A stretch of 64,000 bases of DNA. Source: Microlunatus antarcticus. GTDB lineage: Bacteria > Actinomycetota > Actinomycetes > Propionibacteriales > Propionibacteriaceae. Shown here in pieces: positions 56,626-64,000 of this stretch; position 1 is the stretch's first letter; every line of letters starts with the position of its first letter. The notes below the pieces were generated by a model. It did no database searches, was not told the origin of the DNA, and saw nothing but the letters and a program-made list of their open reading frames with translations. The stretch spans positions 1,302,001 to 1,366,000 of the forward strand of contig NZ_JACHZG010000001.1 in NCBI RefSeq assembly GCF_014193425.1. The letters are read 5' to 3'. Position numbers and translations under genes: made by a program.

Positions 56626-59502
56626 GTGAGTGCGGAACAGGTCAGTCCCGCCGAGGCGTACAGCAGGTTCCAGGAACGGCGCTCCTCGCCGCAGCTGGCG
56701 GCGTTCGCCGACGGGTACGGGTTCGGTTTCGACGACTACCAGCGGGAGGCCTGCGCCCACGTCGAGGCCGGCTCCGGTGTGCTGGTCGCCGCCCCGACCG
56801 GGGCCGGCAAGACCATCGTCGGCGAGTTCGCGGTCTACCTCGCCCTGCAGCAGGGGCGCAAGGCGTTCTACACGACGCCGATCAAGGCCCTGTCGAACCA
56901 GAAGTACGCCGACCTCGCGCGCCGCCACGGCTCGGCGAACGTGGGCCTGCTGACCGGCGACAGCTCGATCAACTCCGAGGCCCCCGTCGTCGTCATGACG
57001 ACCGAGGTCCTGCGGAACATGATCTACGCGGGCTCGCGCACGCTCGACAACCTCGGATACGTCGTCATGGACGAGGTCCACTACCTCGCCGACCGGTTCC
57101 GGGGCGCGGTGTGGGAAGAGGTCATCATCGGCCTCGCCGACTCGGTGCAGGTCGTGGCCCTGTCGGCGACGGTGAGCAACGCCGAGGAGTTCGGCGAGTG
57201 GCTCGCCGCCGTACGGGGCGAGATGGAGGTCGTCGTCTCCGAGCGGCGTCCCGTCCCGCTCTACCAGCACGTGCTCGCCGGCCGCACCCTGTACGACCTG
57301 TTCGCCGACGTCGCCCCGACCGCCCGCCCCGACGCTGCACCGGGTCGCGGCGAGGTCAACCCCGGCCTGCTCAAGGTCGCCCGCGAGGAGTCCAAGTACG
57401 TCCGCGACGACTCGAGGCGGCCGCGGGGACGCAGCGGCCAGGGCAAGCGGAACGTGGCCTACGGCAGCGGCGCGTACGGCGGGGCGAGCAGCCAGCGGGC
57501 CGGAGCCGGCCAGCGGCCGCGCGCGTCGCTGGTGCCCAGCCGGGCGGACATGGTCGAGCAGCTCGACCGGGCGGCGCTGCTGCCCGCCATCGTCTTCATC
57601 TTCTCCCGCAACGGCTGCGACGGTGCCGTCCGCCAGCTGCTCGGCACGGGCGTGACGCTGACGCGGCCCGAGGAGCAGAGCGAGATCGCCGGGGTCCTCA
57701 GCCACCACCTGAGCGGGCTCGACCCGGCCGACCTCCGGGCCCTCGACTACCCGCGCTTCGCCGAGGCCCTGACCCGGGGCATCGCCGCGCACCACGCGGG
57801 GATGCTGCCCGCGTTCAAGGCGTGCGTCGAGGAGTGCTTCGTCCGCGGCCTGACCAAGGTCGTCTTCGCCACCGAGACCCTCGCCCTGGGCATCAACATG
57901 CCCGCGCGCAGCGTCGTGCTGGAGAAGCTGGTCAAGTACAACGGCGAGACCCACGCCGACATCACGCCGGGGGAGTACACCCAGCTGACGGGCCGCGCCG
58001 GCCGGCGCGGCATCGACGTCGAGGGCCACGCCGTCGTGCTGTGGCAGCCGGGTCTGGACCCGCGCGCCGTGGCCGGCCTGGCCTCGCGGCGGACGTACCC
58101 GCTCAAGTCGTCCTTCGCGCCGACCTACAACATGGCGGTCAACCTCGTCGGCGCCGTCGGGCGCACCCGGGCCCGGGCGCTGCTGGAGCAGTCGTTCGCC
58201 CAGTTCCAGTCCGACCGCTCGGTCGTCGGGCTGGCCCGGACCCTGGCGCGCAACGCCGAGACGGTCACCGCCGAGTGGGCCGCGGCCGCCTGCGACAAGG
58301 GCGACTTCGAGGCGTACGCCCGCCGTCGCCTGCAGATCGCCGACCTCGAGGCCGACGCCGCCCGCGAGCGCAAGGCCGACCGGCGGGCCGAGAGCACGCA
58401 GGTGCTGCTGAGCCTCAAGCCGGGTGACATCGTCCGGGTGCCCGCCGGGCGCAGCCAGGGCTGGGTCGTGGTGCTCGACCCCTCGACCCGCGAGGGCGGC
58501 GGCGAGGACGACGCACCGCGCCCGCTGGTGATGACCGAAGACCGCCAGGTCCGACGGCTGGCCCTGGTGGACTTCCCCAGCCCGCCGGTCGTCGCCGGGC
58601 GCATGCGGGTGCCCAAGCACTTCTCGCCCAAGGAGCCCGCGTCGCGGCGCAACCTCGCCGCCGCGTTCCGCTCGAAGCTCGCCGAGATCGACCTCGGTGC
58701 CGCCTCGCTGAAGCGTCCGCCCGCCGACGCGGAGGTCGCGGCGCGGGTCGAGGACCTGCGCGACCAGCAGCGCCGCGACCCCTGCCACTCCTGCCCCGAC
58801 CGGGAGACCCACGCCCGGGTGGCGGAGCGGGCGCTGCGCCTCGAGCGCGAGAACGTCCGCGTCGAGGAGCGCGCGAGCACCCGGACGCACACCATCGCGA
58901 CGGCCTTCGACCGGATCTGCGTCGTGCTCGAGTCGCTCGGCTACCTCAACGGCGAGGCGTCCCGCGCCCCGCGCGAGCAGGTCAGCGACGCCGGCCGGAT
59001 GCTCGCGCGGATCTACGGCGAGCTCGACCTGGTCGCGGCCGAGTGCATCCGCGCCGGGGTCTTCGACGGTCTCACCGTCCCGCAGCTCGCCGCCGTGCTG
59101 AGCAGCCTCGTCTTCGAGGCCCGGCGCAGCGACGACCACACGCGGCGCCCACGGATGCCGGACGCCCCCTCGAGCGACGCGGTGACCCAGGTCCGTCGCG
59201 TCTGGCGCGAGGTCTCCCTCGTCGAGCGCGACGCGCGCCTGACCCGGACGGGGGAGCCGGAGATCGGCTTCGCCGAGGTCGCGTACGGGTGGGCGGACGG
59301 GCGGTCCCTCGCCTCGGTGCTCGACCAGACCGACCTCACCGCCGGCGACTTCGTGCGCTGGGTGCGCCAGGTCGTGGACTTCGCGGGCCAGGTCGCCGAC
59401 GCGGCCGGTCCGGGGCCGCTGCGCGAGACCGCGCACACGATGGTGCGGACGATGCGGCGCGGGGTCGTGACCTTCGAGGCGGACGAGGTCGACCCGGCCT
59501 GA
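56626..59502 (+). CDS. helY: HelY, Ski2-like DEAD/DEAH-box RNA helicase
   Basis: 958 residues. RecA-like domain 1: VAAPTGAGKTIVGEFAVYLA (Walker A), TTPIKALSNQKY, MDEVHYLAD (motif II), ALSATVSNAEEFGEW (motif III). Domain 2: IVFIFSRNGCDGAVRQL, FATETLALGINMPARSVVLE and QLTGRAGRRGID (motif VI). The C-terminal ~350 residues match the Mtr4/Ski2-type DSHCT end. It is the counterpart of M. tuberculosis Rv2092c. An insert of ~60 residues (57350-57530) is Arg/Gly-rich and probably disordered. The substrate is thought to be structured RNA, by family. Confidence 0.93.
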   Translation: MSAEQVSPAEAYSRFQERRSSPQLAAFADGYGFGFDDYQREACAHVEAGSGVLVAAPTGAGKTIVGEFAVYLALQQGRKAFYTTPIKALSNQKYADLARRHGSANVGLLTGDSSINSEAPVVVMTTEVLRNMIYAGSRTLDNLGYVVMDEVHYLADRFRGAVWEEVIIGLADSVQVVALSATVSNAEEFGEWLAAVRGEMEVVVSERRPVPLYQHVLAGRTLYDLFADVAPTARPDAAPGRGEVNPGLLKVAREESKYVRDDSRRPRGRSGQGKRNVAYGSGAYGGASSQRAGAGQRPRASLVPSRADMVEQLDRAALLPAIVFIFSRNGCDGAVRQLLGTGVTLTRPEEQSEIAGVLSHHLSGLDPADLRALDYPRFAEALTRGIAAHHAGMLPAFKACVEECFVRGLTKVVFATETLALGINMPARSVVLEKLVKYNGETHADITPGEYTQLTGRAGRRGIDVEGHAVVLWQPGLDPRAVAGLASRRTYPLKSSFAPTYNMAVNLVGAVGRTRARALLEQSFAQFQSDRSVVGLARTLARNAETVTAEWAAAACDKGDFEAYARRRLQIADLEADAARERKADRRAESTQVLLSLKPGDIVRVPAGRSQGWVVVLDPSTREGGGEDDAPRPLVMTEDRQVRRLALVDFPSPPVVAGRMRVPKHFSPKEPASRRNLAAAFRSKLAEIDLGAASLKRPPADAEVAARVEDLRDQQRRDPCHSCPDRETHARVAERALRLERENVRVEERASTRTHTIATAFDRICVVLESLGYLNGEASRAPREQVSDAGRMLARIYGELDLVAAECIRAGVFDGLTVPQLAAVLSSLVFEARRSDDHTRRPRMPDAPSSDAVTQVRRVWREVSLVERDARLTRTGEPEIGFAEVAYGWADGRSLASVLDQTDLTAGDFVRWVRQVVDFAGQVADAAGPGPLRETAHTMVRTMRRGVVTFEADEVDPA

Positions 59503-59567
59503 GCGGACGCGGGCCGGGGCGACGCGCCCCGGCCCTCACGTTCAGGCTCCGCCCGGTCCGGCCCACG

Positions 59568-59573
59568 TAGGAT
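59568..59573 (+). promoter_or_regulatory. -10 box for leaderless GT39-like transcript
   Basis: TAGGAT, 8 nt, then GTG 59582. Confidence 0.5.
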
Positions 59574-59581
59574 CTCGCCTC

Positions 59582-61096
59582 GTGCCGACGCCCGCCCCGT
59601 TCCGCACGGGGTCGGTGGTGGTCCGGGCGGTGACGGTCTTCGTCATGACCGTCGGGCTGGTCGGCGCCGGCAGCTGGGTCCCGACCCAGTCGCGCGACGA
59701 GGCGGCGACGGTGTCGGCGGTCACGCGGTCGTGGTCGCAGCTCGGCGCCATGCTGCAGAACGTGGACGTCGTCCACTCGCTCTTCTACTCGGTGATGAAG
59801 GTCTGGCTCGACCAGGTCGGGATCTCGACCCTCACGCTGCGCCTGCCCTCCGTGGTCGCCTGCGGCCTCGCGGCCGGGCTGGTCGTCGTGCTCGGCTCGC
59901 TGCTCTTCACCCCGCGCGCCGGCCTGCTGGCGGGACTGGTGATGGCGGTCTGCCCCCGGGTCACGCTGATCGGGCTGGAGGGCCGCTCGGCCGCCTGGTT
60001 CACCGCCGCGGCGGTGCTGCTCGTGCTGCTGGTGGTGCTCGCCGTACGCCGTCCCTCGTGGGCCTGGTTCCTGCCGGTCGCCCTGGTGACCGCGTTCCTG
60101 GGTGGGCTGCACGTCTACGCGGCGCTGATGCTGCCGGTGCTCGTCGTCTGGCTCTGGGCGCCGCCGGAGGCCGCGGGCCTCCGACGTCGGGTCTGGCGCT
60201 TCGGGCTGCCCCGCGGCCGGCTCGCGCCGCTGCTCGGGCTCCTCGCCGGCGCGGTGCCGGTGTCGCTGCTCGCCTGGCGCGCCCGCGGCCAGCAGGCGCA
60301 GGTGGACTGGATCGACCCGCCGACGCTGGAGTCGCTGGCCAAGATCGCCACCGAGACCGTCGCCCCGCTGAACGGGGTGTGGGCCGTCCTGGCCTGGGCG
60401 ATGGCCGCCGCCGGGCTGGTGTGGCTGGCGCGGCACCGCCGGGGCCGGCGGGGGACCACGTTCCTGCTCGTCGGCTGGGCGGTCTTCCCGGGGCTGGCGC
60501 TGGTCAGCGTCTCCGCGGTCTGGACGCCGCTCTACTCCCAGCGCTACCTGTCCTTCTCGCTCGGCGCGCTGGCCGTGCTGAGCGGAGCGGGCCTCGCCTC
60601 CGTACGGCGGGGCTGGCTCCGGTTCGTGCTGGCCATGAGCCTTCCGCTGGCGTCGGCGGTCACGTTCCGCGACCAGCGCGAGGTGGGGGCGTGGGACAGC
60701 TGGGCGCAGATCGCCGCGATCGTGGCCTACCGGGGCAACCCGGGCGACGCGGTCATCGACTACCCGCTCGTCTCGACCATCACCGTCTCCTACCCCGGCG
60801 CGCTCGGCAACGGGCCCGTCCTCAACGCGGGTGCGGACCGGCTCACCCGGCACTACCTGTGGGACGAGCGGCTGCCGCTGCAGGCGGTCGAGCCGCGGCT
60901 GCGCGGCGTGCAGCGGCTCTGGTACCTCTCGCCGGTCGCCGACGAGGTCCAGCGCACGACCGAGATCCGCCGGCTGCGTCAGCTCGGCTTCGACGGCACC
61001 CTGCTGGAGCGCAGCGACGCCGAGCAGACCTGGCTCTTCACCCGGACCGCCGCGCAGACCGAGCGCGGCGACCAGCTGCTCAGAACGCCTGGCTGA
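59582..61096 (+). CDS. GT39/ArnT-like membrane glycosyltransferase
   Basis: 504 residues with about ten hydrophobic helices. The first extracellular loop DEAATVSAVTRSWSQLGAML carries the Asp-Glu pair typical of GT-C enzymes that use polyprenyl-phosphate sugars; VVHSLFYSVMKVWLDQVG follows as in the mannosyltransferase family. The last ~150 residues are soluble. It would glycosylate a cell-wall polymer or protein outside the membrane; donor and acceptor are unknown. GTG start, apparently leaderless. Its 3' end overlaps the convergent tldE gene by 17 bp. Confidence 0.8.
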   Translation: MPTPAPFRTGSVVVRAVTVFVMTVGLVGAGSWVPTQSRDEAATVSAVTRSWSQLGAMLQNVDVVHSLFYSVMKVWLDQVGISTLTLRLPSVVACGLAAGLVVVLGSLLFTPRAGLLAGLVMAVCPRVTLIGLEGRSAAWFTAAAVLLVLLVVLAVRRPSWAWFLPVALVTAFLGGLHVYAALMLPVLVVWLWAPPEAAGLRRRVWRFGLPRGRLAPLLGLLAGAVPVSLLAWRARGQQAQVDWIDPPTLESLAKIATETVAPLNGVWAVLAWAMAAAGLVWLARHRRGRRGTTFLLVGWAVFPGLALVSVSAVWTPLYSQRYLSFSLGALAVLSGAGLASVRRGWLRFVLAMSLPLASAVTFRDQREVGAWDSWAQIAAIVAYRGNPGDAVIDYPLVSTITVSYPGALGNGPVLNAGADRLTRHYLWDERLPLQAVEPRLRGVQRLWYLSPVADEVQRTTEIRRLRQLGFDGTLLERSDAEQTWLFTRTAAQTERGDQLLRTPG

Positions 61097-62462
61097 CCGT
61101 CGACATGTTGAAGTCGGGCACACGGAGCGGCGGCATCACCGTCTTGGTGATGTAGTCGTTCCACTCCCGGCACAGCACCGGTACGGCGGCCCCGACCTCG
61201 GTCACGCGCCCGAGCAGCTCGACCGGCGACTCGTTCCAGCGGAAGTTGTTCACCGCCGCGACCACCTCGCCGTGCTCGACGAGGTAGACGCCGTCGCGCG
61301 TCAGCCCGGTCAGCAGGAGCCGTTCCGGGTCGACCTCGCGGATGTACCAGAAGCAGGTCAGCAGCAGGCCGCGCTCGGTGGAGGCGATCATCTCCTCTAG
61401 CGTGGCCGTGCCGCCGCCGTCCATGACCAGGTTGTGCGCGGCCGGGGTCGCCGGTCGGTCGGTCGCCGCGCCGTGACCGCGGTTGCGCACCAGCTCGGTG
61501 AGCACGCCGTCGTCGAGCCAGCGGACCTGCCCGACGTCGAGGCCCTGGTCGAAGGAGAACGACGTCCCGTCCGTCGACATGGTGCTGGCGACGAAGGGCA
61601 GCGTCTCCTCGCCCGGCCAGGCCGGGTCGGAGAGCAGGGTCAGCGGGAGCGGGGTCAGCCGCTCGCCGACCCGCGTCCGGCCCTCGCCCGCGGCGTACAC
61701 GTTGCTGCCGTCCTCGGCGTCGCGGGCGCTCGCGGTCCAGGAGGCGTAGACCATCAGGTCGGCGACGGTCCCGGGCGGCAGGAGGGTCTCGTAGCGCCCG
61801 GGCGGCAGCTCGACCGTCCGTCGGGCCCAGCCCAGCCGGGTGCTGACCTCGGCGTAGAGCGCGTCCACGTCCACGTCGGTGAAGGTGCGCGTCTGCTGCC
61901 CGACCCATCCCGAACGGGCCAGGTCGGCGCTCTTGCCGTTCAGCTCGAGCCGACCCTCGGGGTCGACGCCACGGCGGCGCAGGCCCGTGCTGCTGGCCAG
62001 GTAGACCGTCTCGACGACGTGCTCGGCGAAGCCGTAGAGCAGGTGGCCGTCGGTCTCGGCCTGCGCGAACGCCCGCCCGAGCCCGGACGCCACGGTCGCC
62101 AGGGTCTCGACGCTGGTGGTCGCGGGATCCTCCTCGAAGTCGAGGCGGCCCTGTCCGTCGTCGGGGACGAACGGCACCGGCTCGTCGGCGGGCGACGCGG
62201 AACGTGCCGCCGCCTCGGCGGCCGCGACCAGGGCCGCGACCTCGGAGACGTCCACCAGGTCGGCCGCGACGGTGGCGACGGCCGTGCCGCCGTCGACCTC
62301 GGCCGTCGCGGTGACGGACAGGCTCCGGGCGTGCACCTCGGCGTTGGTGGTCAGCGCGTTCGCCGCCCACCGCAGGTTGGTCTCGTAGCGCTCGGTGAGC
62401 ACCGCGACGACGGGGCCGGTCGCGACCGCGAGCGCCTCGGTCAGCAGGTCCTGGACCCTCAT
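61080..62462 (-). CDS. tldE: TldE/PmbA-family protein, non-catalytic partner of TldD
   Basis: 460 residues. It matches the PmbA/TldE fold (NLRWAANALTTNAEVHARSL, STGLRRRGVDPEGRLELNGK, RPATPAAHNLVMDGGGTATL, RDGVYLVEHGEVVAAVNNFR) and lacks the HExxxH motif. TldD-TldE form a heteromeric zinc protease that trims unfolded peptides in modified-peptide and toxin pathways. ATG 62462 overlaps the tldD stop (ATGA). Translation in this frame runs open upstream over tldD, but only the stated part has family similarity. Confidence 0.88.
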   Translation of the reverse strand: MRVQDLLTEALAVATGPVVAVLTERYETNLRWAANALTTNAEVHARSLSVTATAEVDGGTAVATVAADLVDVSEVAALVAAAEAAARSASPADEPVPFVPDDGQGRLDFEEDPATTSVETLATVASGLGRAFAQAETDGHLLYGFAEHVVETVYLASSTGLRRRGVDPEGRLELNGKSADLARSGWVGQQTRTFTDVDVDALYAEVSTRLGWARRTVELPPGRYETLLPPGTVADLMVYASWTASARDAEDGSNVYAAGEGRTRVGERLTPLPLTLLSDPAWPGEETLPFVASTMSTDGTSFSFDQGLDVGQVRWLDDGVLTELVRNRGHGAATDRPATPAAHNLVMDGGGTATLEEMIASTERGLLLTCFWYIREVDPERLLLTGLTRDGVYLVEHGEVVAAVNNFRWNESPVELLGRVTEVGAAVPVLCREWNDYITKTVMPPLRVPDFNMSTVSQAF

Positions 62463-63976
62463 GCCGTTCCCTCCGCCGCCGTGTTCAGCACGTTCACCCC
62501 GCGGAACAGGGCCGACGGGCACCCGTGCGAGACGGGTGCGGTCTGGCCCGGCTGGCCCTTGCCGCAGTTGAGCACCCCGCCGAGGACGTACGTCTCCGGC
62601 CCGCCCGCCGCCTCCATCGAGCGCCAGAAGTCGGTGGTCGTCGCCTGGTAGGCGACGTCCTTGACCTGGCCCGCGAGCCGGCCGTTCTCGATCCGGTAGA
62701 ACCGCTGCCCGGTGAACTGGAAGTTGTAGCGCTGCATGTCGATCGACCAGGACTTGTCCCCGACGACGTAGATGCCGCGCTCGACGTCCGCGATCATCTC
62801 CTCGGTGCTCGGCCCCTGCGGGTCCGCCGCGAGCGAGACGTTCGGCATCCGCTGCATGGGGATGTGGCCGGGGGAGTCGGCGTACGCGCAGCCGTTCGAG
62901 GGGCCCAGGTCCTTCTCCGCGGCCATCTGCCGGTTGAGCTGGTAGCCGACGAGCGTGCCGCCGGAGACGATGTCGAAGCTGGTCCCCGCAACGCCCTCGT
63001 CGTCGTAGCCGATCGACGCGAGGCCCCGGTCGACGACGCGGTCGCCGGTCACGTTCATCACCGGGCTGCCGTAGTGCAGCGTGCCCAGCTGGTCGAACGT
63101 GGCGAAGGACGTGCCCGCGTAGGCGGCCTCGTAGCCGAGCGCGCGGTCGAGCTCGGTCGCGTGCCCGATCGACTCGTGGATGGTGAGGAAGAGGTTGCTC
63201 GGCTCGATCACCAGGTCGTAGCGGCCCGCCTCGACGCTGGGGGCGACGGCGTGCTCGGCCAGCAGCGCCGGGATCGCGGCGACCTCGGCGTCCAGGTCCC
63301 AGCCGGTGCCCGTCAGGTACTCCCAGCCGCGGCCGACCGGCGGCGCGAGCGTGCGCATCGTGGCGAAGCCGTGGTCGCCGACGCTCACCGCCGTGAGCTG
63401 GGGGTGGATGCGGACCCGCTCCTGCGTCGTCGTGGTGCCGGCGAGGTTGGCGAAGAACTTGTTCTCGTGGACCCAGTGCAGCATCGCCGAGGTGTGGCTG
63501 ACCCCGGGTGCCGCGAGCAGCGCCCCGGACAGCTCGAGCATCCGGCCCTGGCGCTCGGACTCGTCGACCGCGAAGGGGTCGACCTCGTACGACGACACCC
63601 ACGTCGCGTCGCGGTGCACGGGCTCGTCGGCGAGCTCGACGCGGTGCGGGGTCAGCGGCTTGGAGACCCGGGCGGTGGCGACCGCCCGCTCGGCGAGGGC
63701 AGCGGCGGTGGTGGTCGTCAGGCCGATCCCGGACGCGAAGCCCCAGACCCCGTCGTGCACCACGCGCACGGCCAGCCCGACCGTGGTGTGGTCGGTGCTC
63801 GACTCGAGGCTCGTGTCGCGGAACGTCCGCACGCCCTCGCGGATCCGCTCGACCCGGAGGTCGGCGTAGCTGCAGCCGAGGTCGGCCGCCCGGGCGAGCG
63901 CGGCGTCGGCCAGCTCCCGCAGCGGCAGGGCGGTGAAGCCGGGGTCGACGCCGCGGGCGTCCGGGGGTGGGGGCAC
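62459..63976 (-). CDS. tldD: TldD metalloprotease
   Basis: 505 residues. Zinc-binding HESIGHATELDRALGYEAAY (HExxxH) near 268, GIYVVGDKSWSIDMQRYNFQ, RMPNVSLAADPQG and the C-terminal GCPSALFRGV. All family landmarks are present, so the enzyme should be active with TldE. GTG start 63976 with TACTGT 6 nt upstream. The pair may serve a processing pathway not visible here; no peptide precursor gene is in the window. Confidence 0.92.
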   Translation of the reverse strand: MPPPPDARGVDPGFTALPLRELADAALARAADLGCSYADLRVERIREGVRTFRDTSLESSTDHTTVGLAVRVVHDGVWGFASGIGLTTTTAAALAERAVATARVSKPLTPHRVELADEPVHRDATWVSSYEVDPFAVDESERQGRMLELSGALLAAPGVSHTSAMLHWVHENKFFANLAGTTTTQERVRIHPQLTAVSVGDHGFATMRTLAPPVGRGWEYLTGTGWDLDAEVAAIPALLAEHAVAPSVEAGRYDLVIEPSNLFLTIHESIGHATELDRALGYEAAYAGTSFATFDQLGTLHYGSPVMNVTGDRVVDRGLASIGYDDEGVAGTSFDIVSGGTLVGYQLNRQMAAEKDLGPSNGCAYADSPGHIPMQRMPNVSLAADPQGPSTEEMIADVERGIYVVGDKSWSIDMQRYNFQFTGQRFYRIENGRLAGQVKDVAYQATTTDFWRSMEAAGGPETYVLGGVLNCGKGQPGQTAPVSHGCPSALFRGVNVLNTAAEGTA

Positions 63977-63982
63977 GCGCTC

Positions 63983-63988
63983 ACAGTA
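63983..63988 (-). promoter_or_regulatory. -10 box for leaderless tldD transcript
   Basis: TACTGT on the minus strand, 6 nt, then GTG 63976. The window ends 12 bases further on. Confidence 0.55.
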
Positions 63989-64000
63989 ACGAGCGGGTCC

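Noticed and set aside
56536-59436. Minus-strand open frame of 966 codons
   Set aside because: Antisense to helY, with composition dominated by Arg, Gly and Val as expected from reverse-reading GC-rich codons.

Overview
The window is chromosomal DNA from a very GC-rich actinobacterium. The 23S gene carries the long extra helix typical of high-GC Gram-positives, many genes start with GTG, and gene order follows two conserved actinobacterial blocks. The 16S sequence and some lineage markers (for example A instead of C at E. coli position 1409) point to the order Propionibacteriales (Propionibacteriaceae or Nocardioidaceae). This is a judgement from memory, not a database search.

Layout. 1-284: 3' end of tyrS. 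285-6320: one complete rrn operon (tandem promoters, 16S, spacer without tRNA, 23S, 5S, terminator). 6405-9664: xylulokinase with a DeoR-type regulator on the minus strand and a second DeoR regulator divergent from them. 9711-18173 follows the Mycobacterium tuberculosis order Rv1691-Rv1697: a repeat-rich TPR-like protein, HAD phosphatase, two small proteins, tlyA, nadK, recN, steA. 18170-24395 adds steB and a cell-surface glycan group (MraY/WecA-like, MurJ-like, GT4, CDP-glycerol transferase-like). 24621-27151 is an accessory hipBA module plus an APH-fold kinase. 27233-33097 carries pyrG, a Nudix hydrolase, a DegT-like enzyme, alanine dehydrogenase and xerD.

33108-42456 is accessory: an MFS gene broken by two compensating frameshifts, a glyoxalase-fold protein, an SDR, a CmtR-type metal sensor with a CDF-like exporter, an EVE-domain protein, a GAF-ANTAR regulator, and a sigK-rskA-fasciclin-molybdopterin oxidoreductase group on the minus strand. 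42635-46003 is parA-scpA-scpB-rluB (Rv1708-Rv1711). It runs directly into 46021-59502, the pafA / pafBC / tatAC / helY block that in mycobacteria lies in the Pup-proteasome region. That block is interrupted by an FKBP lipoprotein, a 103-bp tandem structured repeat, an extra WYL regulator with a divergent VOC gene, a GNAT enzyme and a DUF3866 protein. 59582-63976 holds a GT39-like membrane glycosyltransferase and a tldD-tldE pair.

The genes are tightly packed, with ATGA/GTGA overlaps in many operons. At least nine genes have a TANNNT -10 box 6-8 nt before the start codon, which predicts leaderless mRNAs. The most notable observations are the loss of the TlyA target base in 16S rRNA alongside a TlyA with a short C-terminus, a minisatellite encoding a Tyr/Arg-Gly-Gly-rich disordered domain, the structured tandem repeat after pafA, and the frameshifted MFS gene.
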